Source: an uncultured Prevotellaceae bacterium
GTDB taxonomy: Bacteria > Bacteroidota > Bacteroidia > Bacteroidales > Muribaculaceae
Reading direction: 5' to 3'
Assembly: GCA_947169265.1 (NCBI GenBank)
Contig: CAMVPC010000022.1
Location: 1-55,441, forward strand
DNA length: 55,441 nucleotides
Shown here: positions 50,763-55,441 of the stretch, one piece after another
Layout of the letters: the number at the start of each line of letters is the position of its first letter
How positions within the stretch are numbered: the first letter of the stretch is position 1
Notes under the pieces: generated by a model
Told to the model about the DNA's origin: nothing
The model's database searches: none
Seen by the model: the letters and a program-made list of their open reading frames with translations, nothing else
Made by a program: the position numbers and the translations under genes

Positions 50763-51199
50763 TTACTGTTTGTTGCCTTTGTTTTGGTCAATGATTTTGC
50801 GTTCGAGGTCTTCGAGGAGTTTCAGGTCGTCGGCGTCGACTTGCCGGGCCTCTTGCTGCTTTCTTTTTGCATCAAAGTTGGCATATACGTTTTTTGCGTA
50901 GCTCTCCATTTCGGCATTTGAGACAGAGCCTTTGCCTTGCAGCACGTCCATTCCCTGGAACTGTAACTCTTGCCATCGGCGGCAGTTGTCAAATATTCTT
51001 TGACAACTGAACTCTCGGTTAATTCGTTCTCTTTCAGAATGTTGATTATATGATAGCTGATGGTTTGCTTAGAGGTGGCAAAAAGTTCTGCCATCTGCTG
51101 CTAGTTGAGCCAGATTTTGCCATCTTTTGCCAATAATGCAACAGAAGCGTTACTATCGGCAGTGCGGTATATGATAATATTTTTCTGGTCTTCGTCCAT
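50763..51199 (-). pseudogene. RhuM-family gene remnant with in-frame stop and internal deletion
   Basis: From the minus-strand ATG at 51199 the frame reads MDEDQKNIIIYRTADSNA and GKIWLN, then TAG at 51101-51103 where the family has Gln, then QQMAELFATSKQTISYHI and YLTTAADGKSY. Here the intact RhuM family would continue for ~200 more residues. The frame then shifts near 50960-50975 and only the C-terminal piece remains (MDVLQGKGSVSNAEMESYAK to IIDQNKGNKQ). So the gene has a nonsense codon and a deletion. RhuM proteins contain an N-terminal helix-turn-helix. Confidence 0.75.
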
Positions 51200-51210
51200 A
51201 GAGTAAAAAC

Positions 51211-51260
51211 ATTACAGGTTGAAGTAGTTGCTGCGGTCGAGGTTGCGGCGCAGGCGATGG
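51211..51260. repeat. ~50-bp 3'-flanking repeat, copy A
   Basis: It starts 29 bp beyond the stop of the AAA+ gene at 51289. It reads on the minus strand as ...RRNLDRSNYFNL-stop, the same reading as in copy B (CRNLDSSNYFNL) and partly as in copy C. Confidence 0.75.
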
Positions 51261-51288
51261 CTTGCGTGATGCGGTGGTGGCAGGTGTC

Positions 51289-52962
51289 TCAGACGAAGCC
51301 AATGTGGGGAGAAGTGGCGGTGTGGGTGAGTTGCTCGGCCTTACAGTAGTCGATGAGCGTGTCGAGGCGCTTGCCGCCGCTGCCGAAGAGGATGTCGTTG
51401 ATGGTCCACTTGCGCGCCACGTTCTCGATTTGTCCGCCACTCAGGTCGAATTGCTGTGCCAGCTGCAGCGAGTCGCGCTTGTTGAGTCCCTTGATCATCG
51501 TGCGCCAAATCCTGGCTCTCGTCTCGGGTGTGGGGCGCTCAAAGCGCAGCTTGTAGAGGAATCGGCGCTCGAATGCGGTGTCGAAGTTCTGCTCGAGGTT
51601 GGTGGTGGCAATCATGATTCCCTCCAGGTTCTCCATCTCTTGCAGGATGATGTTCTGGATGGCGTTTTCCATCTTATCGACGGCATTCTCGGCACCGCTC
51701 TTGCGGGTGCTTATCACGGCGTCGGCCTCGTTGAAGAGGAGGATGGGCGCGAGCTTGCTGCGCTTCACCGCCTCGCGGTAGCGGTCGAAGACGGCCTTGA
51801 TGTTCTTCTCGCTGTCGCCCACCCACTTGCTCTTGATTTGCGGCACATCCACCAGCATGATGTCGCGCCCTGTGTGTCGTGCGAGCTGATAGGCGGTCTC
51901 GGTCTTACCGGTGCCCGCCACGCCGTAGAACAGGCATGCGAAGCCTTGCCTGAAGCCGCGCTTTTTCATGCGGTTCACTACCTGGTCATACTTGCCGGGC
52001 ATGAGCAGCGACTCCAGCTCGGTCACTTGCCGCTCCATGGTGTCGCTGTAGAATAGTGATTTGGGCTGCACGTCGATGTGCTTGATGAGGCCACTCACGC
52101 ATGTCTCGGTGTCGCGAATTTCATACTCGTTGAGCAGTGTGCGCTTGGCGTGGTCGGTGAGCCCGATGCGCGAGGTGTCGGCGAGTCCGTCCACTTGCTT
52201 GTGTTCCAGTAAATTGCTTTTCATTAAGCGATGCTCACCTTGTCGCAGTTGCGACTTTTGAGCATTGTATTTTCCCCGTGATTCATACAGTTTTTCCAGC
52301 TCGTGCAACCTGATGTCGTCGTCATCGTGGTTCACGAGCCTGTTGCACATCCACACGAGCAGTAACCGGTTGTCGTTACCCTCAATGTTGAGTTCCTCGA
52401 TGTGCCTGACAAAAGCCACATGCCGGTTGTTGTTCATGAGCGTCTTCAGTTCGGCCTCGGCGCTTTCGGGCGTGAGCGCGTCGTTTTCCAAGTCGCTGAG
52501 TATATCGTTAATTGCCTCAAACAGCTGGTACTTGTCAAGTCCCACAAGCGCGATCGGCTTATAAGCCTCATTGTGCCTGAGGGCGTTGAGTACGGGTTGT
52601 GGAATATCGAACTTGTCCTTGTCCTTGGCGTCGCGATACCGCAGCAGGCGGCGGCGCACCAGCGTGTCGATGTCGTTGGCGAGACTAAGCACGCCGATGG
52701 TGCTCAAGTCGAGGTGGCGCGCAAGGTCACCGAAATCCACACGATAAGGTCCCAGCAGCAAGCACACGCTGAATATCACCGCCTGACGCTCGGTGATGCC
52801 GTAGGCGTCGGCGAGCAGTCCAATCTCGGGCGAGGCTTTCAGGAAAAACTCGTCACTGAGTTTGCTGTCGTTCGATAACTCGGCCACGCGGTCGATGGCC
52901 TGCAACAAGGTTGGCAACTTGAATGATGAACTTGTGCTTTCGCTCTTCTTCGCTTTTCTCAT
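51289..52962 (-). CDS. AAA+ ATPase with N-terminal winged-helix-like part
   Basis: 557 residues. Walker A GVAGTGKT (347-354), Walker B LLFNEADA (408-415) with Asn411 in place of the usual Asp before Glu412, pore-loop KSKWVGDSEKNI and sensor phrase IMIATTNLEQNFDTAFERRFL with Arg fingers. This is close to the FtsH/p97/Vps4 group. The N-terminal ~300 residues are helical and include winged-helix-like pieces (FDIPQPVLNALRHNEAYKPI). A substrate-remodelling role is likely; the substrate is unknown. It is the first gene of the minus-strand set. Confidence 0.88.
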   Translation of the reverse strand: MRKAKKSESTSSSFKLPTLLQAIDRVAELSNDSKLSDEFFLKASPEIGLLADAYGITERQAVIFSVCLLLGPYRVDFGDLARHLDLSTIGVLSLANDIDTLVRRRLLRYRDAKDKDKFDIPQPVLNALRHNEAYKPIALVGLDKYQLFEAINDILSDLENDALTPESAEAELKTLMNNNRHVAFVRHIEELNIEGNDNRLLLVWMCNRLVNHDDDDIRLHELEKLYESRGKYNAQKSQLRQGEHRLMKSNLLEHKQVDGLADTSRIGLTDHAKRTLLNEYEIRDTETCVSGLIKHIDVQPKSLFYSDTMERQVTELESLLMPGKYDQVVNRMKKRGFRQGFACLFYGVAGTGKTETAYQLARHTGRDIMLVDVPQIKSKWVGDSEKNIKAVFDRYREAVKRSKLAPILLFNEADAVISTRKSGAENAVDKMENAIQNIILQEMENLEGIMIATTNLEQNFDTAFERRFLYKLRFERPTPETRARIWRTMIKGLNKRDSLQLAQQFDLSGGQIENVARKWTINDILFGSGGKRLDTLIDYCKAEQLTHTATSPHIGFV

Positions 52963-53226
52963 AACTGTTGTCGATTTTTTGATGGTTGTGTTCTTTTCGC
53001 TTTTTAAATAGTAACCGCAAGGAAAAAATTTAAAATGAAGATGCGTTTTTAAACCTTTTTAACGGTTGTGACCGGCTAAACTGTTTTATTGTTTGTCGGT
53101 GCAAATTAAATAAGCACCTATGCCAAATAATGGCACAGCTCAGGAGTTTTGTGATTTTAAAAAAGAAAAAATAGTGAATTGGCGACCAAAAATGTGATTT
53201 AAAGGGAAAAATGCTCTGAGGGCGGC

Positions 53227-53500
53227 CTCTGAGTAACCCCAGTGGGAAAGGGCGCTCGAGCGGAGCGAGAGGACCTTTTCCACGGGGAGCAGGCACACTC
53301 TGGAGGACAGTCGCCAAAGGCGACCCCCTTGTTCGCCTCTTGTTTGGCCGTTTTGACAACCATTGCCGCCTTGTGAGCCTTTATCGCGCGTCAACTTTCC
53401 CGACGACGGAATGGGGTCGCCTCCGGCGACAACTGTCTATTCGCCTCCTACCCCCGGTGAAACAGGACGCGCGCCTTGTTTCACTGGGGGCACTCAAGGG
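53227..53500. repeat. Inverted pair of compound hairpin elements
   Basis: The left arm 53227-53326 and the right arm 53412-53500 are inverted copies of the same two-hairpin unit, with an ~85-bp spacer. Each unit has a first stem with CCCC-AGTG/CAC-GGGG type ends (53237-53287 and 53451-53490) and a second stem GTCGCC-NNN-GGCGAC (53310-53324 and 53416-53430). See findings. Confidence 0.7.
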
Positions 53501-53594
53501 AGCACCCTTCAGGTGGCCTTCACTGCCATATCGACATCGGGGACACGTCGCTCCTGATTCCTGTGCTTTTCACATTTCAATAGTGACCCGCAAA

Positions 53595-53656
53595 ACACAG
53601 GTTTTGCGCCGCAAAAGCCTGTGTTCGTTAAACAAGTATTAGCCCCTGAAGGGGCT
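53595..53656. repeat. Two further hairpins
   Basis: ACACAGG-TTTTGC (53595-53607) pairs with GCAAAAGCCTGTGT (53611-53624) with one bulge. AGCCCCT-GA-AGGGGCT at 53641-53656 is a perfect small palindrome. Confidence 0.6.
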
Positions 53657-53705
53657 ACTTAGCGGTGATGATTAATTTTGAGAAATAGCGATACGATCGA
53701 AGTAT

Positions 53706-53750
53706 AATTATTGCCCTCCAACAGTCGTATACTGCTAGAGGGTAATGATT
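53706..53750. repeat. Hairpin near the frameshifted gene
   Basis: AATTATTGCCCTC (53706-53718) pairs at 11 of 13 bases with GAGGGTAATGATT (53738-53750). It lies just 3' of the frameshifted gene on the minus strand. Confidence 0.55.
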
Positions 53751-53789
53751 GATGGTTCTAATATTAATGTGCTGTTTGTCAATACACTC

Positions 53790-54060
53790 TCATCGTCTTT
53801 CGTCATCAAACAGCTTGCCTATACTAGACATAGTGGGAATGGAATCACCAATGGCAGCATCTAAAAGTTGATGTGTTATCCCATGAATGTTTGCCTATCA
53901 CATCTCGGAATGTCCAACCCGTTATCGCGTTAAAATCATAAATACATTGAAAGCGCAATACTGTTTTGTAAAATTGATTCAACAACTCGGGAAATTTGTA
54001 TTCAAATAATTCCCTCTCGGTATAGTCGGGATTATAGACTTTATTGATTTGAAGCCCCAT
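53790..54060 (-). pseudogene. Frameshifted small gene of unknown function
   Basis: From the minus-strand ATG at 54060 the frame reads MGLQINKVYNPDYTERELFE to NAITGWTFRDVIGKHS and stops early at 53845. One base further along the minus strand, the reading continues ANIHGITHQLLDAAIGDS and SSIGKLFDDERR to TGA at 53790-53792. So one extra base near 53880-53900 probably breaks the frame, either as a mutation or a sequencing error. No family recognised. Its leader matches that of the next upstream gene. Confidence 0.55.
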
Positions 54061-54070
54061 AAAATTCAAT

Positions 54071-54112
54071 TGCGATTCACCTTCACATTGCGAGTTTTTT
54101 AATGGTTAAACG
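54071..54112. repeat. Shared leader repeat, copy 1
   Basis: TGCGATTCACCTTCACAT-TGCGAG... matches 54781-54822 at about 80% of positions by eye. Both lie directly before a minus-strand start codon. Confidence 0.6.
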
Positions 54113-54114
54113 TT

Positions 54115-54774
54115 TCAAAACACTATTTTGCCCAGTAGGCAGTCAAATACCTTGAAGGTGTTCTCTACCGTTTTGCGGAGGGTCTCCTCCTCGGGCACAT
54201 GAATGTTTTTTTCAACACGTACACCAAAAGCGGTGACTCTCCACACCCCATTGCGCGTTCTGTGGTCGCGCGTTTGGAGGAACCATTCATGAGCTATGCC
54301 TTGTTGCTCTAGTGCGGCACGTTGCTCTTTGTTGAGTCCGTTAAGCTCCAGCACGGGTCCTCCCACTATCTTCTTCGAGGGTTCAAGAGTCACTTCTCCA
54401 CTAGGTGTCGCTAGTGCGATTCCAACGTCTGAAAGAAGTCTCAACCCATATTTGTCACGTCCTTGCTCATAAATAGCTGCTATAGCTTTGCGATAACCCT
54501 TAATCCAGTCAAGAGGAATTCTCTCAGGATTTATAGCCTTGAATGTTACAGTAACAGTCACATTGCTAGCAGGCATTGTAAACTTGTTGCCAAGCACAGT
54601 AACCTCGTTGTTATGTGCATCTTTTACAGTGATAACGTCAACTTCATATCCACTTACAGGAGTGATGGCAAGTTCTACTTCATGACCAGCTGCAAGTTTC
54701 TTTTCTATTTCTTTCTTATCAGATGTGTCTTTGAGAATCATGCCTTCACACGTCTTAGGTTCTTTTTTTTCCAT
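54115..54774 (-). CDS. Protein with one bacterial repeat-type beta domain and an uncharacterised C-terminal part
   Basis: 219 residues from the ATG at 54774 (MEKKEPKTCEGMILKDTSDK); the frame opens earlier but those residues are in the shared leader. Residues ~40-80 have the repeat-domain look (GYEVDVITVKDAHNNEV, NKFTMPASNVTVTVTFKA) seen in secreted cell-surface proteins. However, no signal peptide is visible. The rest (RIPLDWIKGYRKAIAAIYEQ to VFDCLLGKIVF) is not recognised. A repeat domain in a cytoplasmic protein is odd. Confidence 0.6.
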   Translation of the reverse strand: MEKKEPKTCEGMILKDTSDKKEIEKKLAAGHEVELAITPVSGYEVDVITVKDAHNNEVTVLGNKFTMPASNVTVTVTFKAINPERIPLDWIKGYRKAIAAIYEQGRDKYGLRLLSDVGIALATPSGEVTLEPSKKIVGGPVLELNGLNKEQRAALEQQGIAHEWFLQTRDHRTRNGVWRVTAFGVRVEKNIHVPEEETLRKTVENTFKVFDCLLGKIVF

Positions 54775-54780
54775 TTTTTT

Positions 54781-54822
54781 TGCGATTCGCCTTGACACAT
54801 CGCGAGGTTTTAAAAGGTTATG
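54781..54822. repeat. Shared leader repeat, copy 2
   Basis: TGCGATTCGCCTTGACACAT... in front of the gene at 54115-54774. See 54071-54112. Confidence 0.6.
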
Positions 54823-55198
54823 TTTTGTTTTCTGCCACAAATATAGCAACTATTGCGTGAAAATTCAAAAAACACGGAAAAAAATCTATTTTTTGCAGAA
54901 AAACAAATGCCTGCCTGCAGTTGATGTGTGTTGTTGGCTGGCATTGCTAAGTTTAGATTGGAATAAAGGCGATTACTTCTTGGCCTTCTTCACGGGGCGG
55001 ATAGTCTTAAGTCTATGCAGTTATGGTTTCTTGAAATGCTATTTCTCCATCGACAAAAATTATCACAGTGTATTCTTTATCTTGTGCCATATAGCTAGGA
55101 TCTCCCTCACTTTCTTCGTTGTTAATATGTATTTTTTTGTCGCTATCGTGGCAGTGATTGCGACAAATGGGAGGAAAATGACTTTTTTCTATTATGTT

Positions 55199-55229
55199 TT
55201 TGATTTTTTGAAGAATGTTGCTATATTTG
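55199..55229 (+). promoter_or_regulatory. Consensus Bacteroidota promoter of the edge gene
   Basis: TTTG at 55199-55202, 19 bp, TATATTTG at 55222-55229, followed by an AGGAGG at 55261-55266. Confidence 0.7.
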
Positions 55230-55274
55230 TAGTCGAGCATATTGTTATTGACTTAAGAAAAGGAGGAAAAGACC

Positions 55275-55441
55275 ATGATAGTAAGCCTTAGCGAATGATT
55301 GAAAGATCCAGCCAAGTGGATGAAAAAGTCCACTGAATATCATAATGACATGGGTGCCATAAGGGAGAAATTCCACAGGTGGGCGCACCTGTTTTCGTCA
55401 ATGGGACACCCAGTCATTTGCGACAGTGTTCTCTCACCAGA
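55275..55441 (+). pseudogene. Reading frame with UGA at codon 8, running off the window
   Basis: ATG at 55275 with AGGAGG eight bases before it. The frame reads MIVSLSE, then TGA (55296-55298), then LKDPAKWMKKSTEYHND and stays open to the window end (48 codons). Another ATG lies at 55320 in the same frame but lacks a ribosome site. I call it a pseudogene at low confidence; recoding or a base-call error is possible. Confidence 0.4.

Larger units (their letters stand above)
52963..53789. other. 827-bp intergenic region rich in hairpins
   Basis: It holds the inverted pair of compound hairpins (53227-53500) and two further hairpins near 53595-53624 and 53641-53656 and one at 53706-53750. No gene was recognised. 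Confidence 0.65.
54775..55274. other. 500-bp AT-rich region before the edge gene
   Basis: It contains the shared leader (54781-54822) and a promoter (55199-55229). A minus-strand frame 55013-55240 (IIFVDGEIAFQETITA) could be a small gene or a relic, but it overlaps the promoter and is not convincing. Confidence 0.5.

Noticed and set aside
49373-51260. Integron attC sites or insertion-sequence ends
   Set aside because: The three copies are direct, not inverted, repeats with little internal symmetry. No integrase or transposase was seen nearby.
53030-53394. Possible rRNA, tRNA or protein gene in the hairpin-rich gap
   Set aside because: No tRNA-like cloverleaf or rRNA motif was found, and the frames overlap the stems without a credible start or family.
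53227-53500. Retron or group II intron
   Set aside because: No reverse transcriptase gene is in the window, and the element lacks intron-type domain order.
55013-55240. 75-codon minus-strand gene
   Set aside because: It overlaps the consensus plus-strand promoter at 55199-55229 and has no recognised family. It may be a relic, but support is too weak to list it as a gene.
54725-55291. 188-codon plus-strand frame near the right edge
   Set aside because: It runs antisense through a start region and AT-rich DNA and lacks a start context; the product is a hydrophobic low-complexity string.

Overview
The window looks like a chromosomal segment from an anaerobic, gut-type Bacteroidales bacterium. 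A Muribaculaceae- or Prevotella-like host is my inference and is not proven. The evidence is the repeated Bacteroidota promoter form (TTG/TTTG, about 19-20 bp, TAnnTTTG), a TonB system of exbB, exbD, exbD and tonB, the RDD/SpoIIM/DUF4129/DUF4350/MoxR/DUF58 cluster, a gingipain-type C25 peptidase, BspA-like leucine-rich proteins, and dockerin-like tails of the form DVDGDGxVxGADVTALY. Most of the window is fairly GC-rich. The last ~6 kb is more AT-rich and decayed.

Layout. 1-7.2 kb holds secreted proteins: a C25 peptidase cut by the window edge, a BspA-like LRR protein with dockerin, lipoproteins, a TPR membrane protein resembling a regulator, and a small TPR protein. 7.2-12.9 kb holds glutamate racemase (murI), a probable small RNA, a lipoprotein, a His-dipeptidase (pepD), and an OmpH/Skp-like lipoprotein preceded by an unlisted 56-residue membrane protein. 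12.9-22.2 kb holds a second LRR protein, then a six-gene minus-strand operon (SpoIIM, membrane protein, DUF4129, DUF4350, MoxR, DUF58) divergent from an RDD protein and mutY. 22.3-28 kb holds a repeat-rich lipoprotein, a relic of a lytic transglycosylase, an RluA-type pseudouridine synthase, dnaJ, grpE, ispE and a YARHG protein. 28-36.3 kb holds dsbD, an M6 metalloprotease with dockerin, a GH20 hexosaminidase and a low-molecular-weight tyrosine phosphatase. 36.4-43.4 kb is the exbB-exbD-exbD-tonB cluster with a PstS-like lipoprotein and a TPR protein, which should energise outer-membrane transport. 43.5-49.1 kb is redox: a metallo-beta-lactamase/rubredoxin protein beside a small flavoprotein, a 1073-residue multi-centre oxidoreductase and a cupin.

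49.1-55.4 kb is an accessory island. It has two AAA-type ATPases of different families and a RhuM-family pseudogene between them. Each of these three loci is followed at its 3' end by a copy of the same ~50-bp repeat. Beyond them are a large inverted pair of compound hairpins, two genes sharing a ~42-bp leader (one frameshifted), and, at the edge, a consensus promoter and Shine-Dalgarno site in front of a reading frame interrupted by UGA at codon 8. This island is the most likely place for something undescribed, although much of it is degraded.

No rRNA, tRNA, CRISPR array or intact transposase was found. All family calls come from reading motifs and translations by eye. No database search was run.
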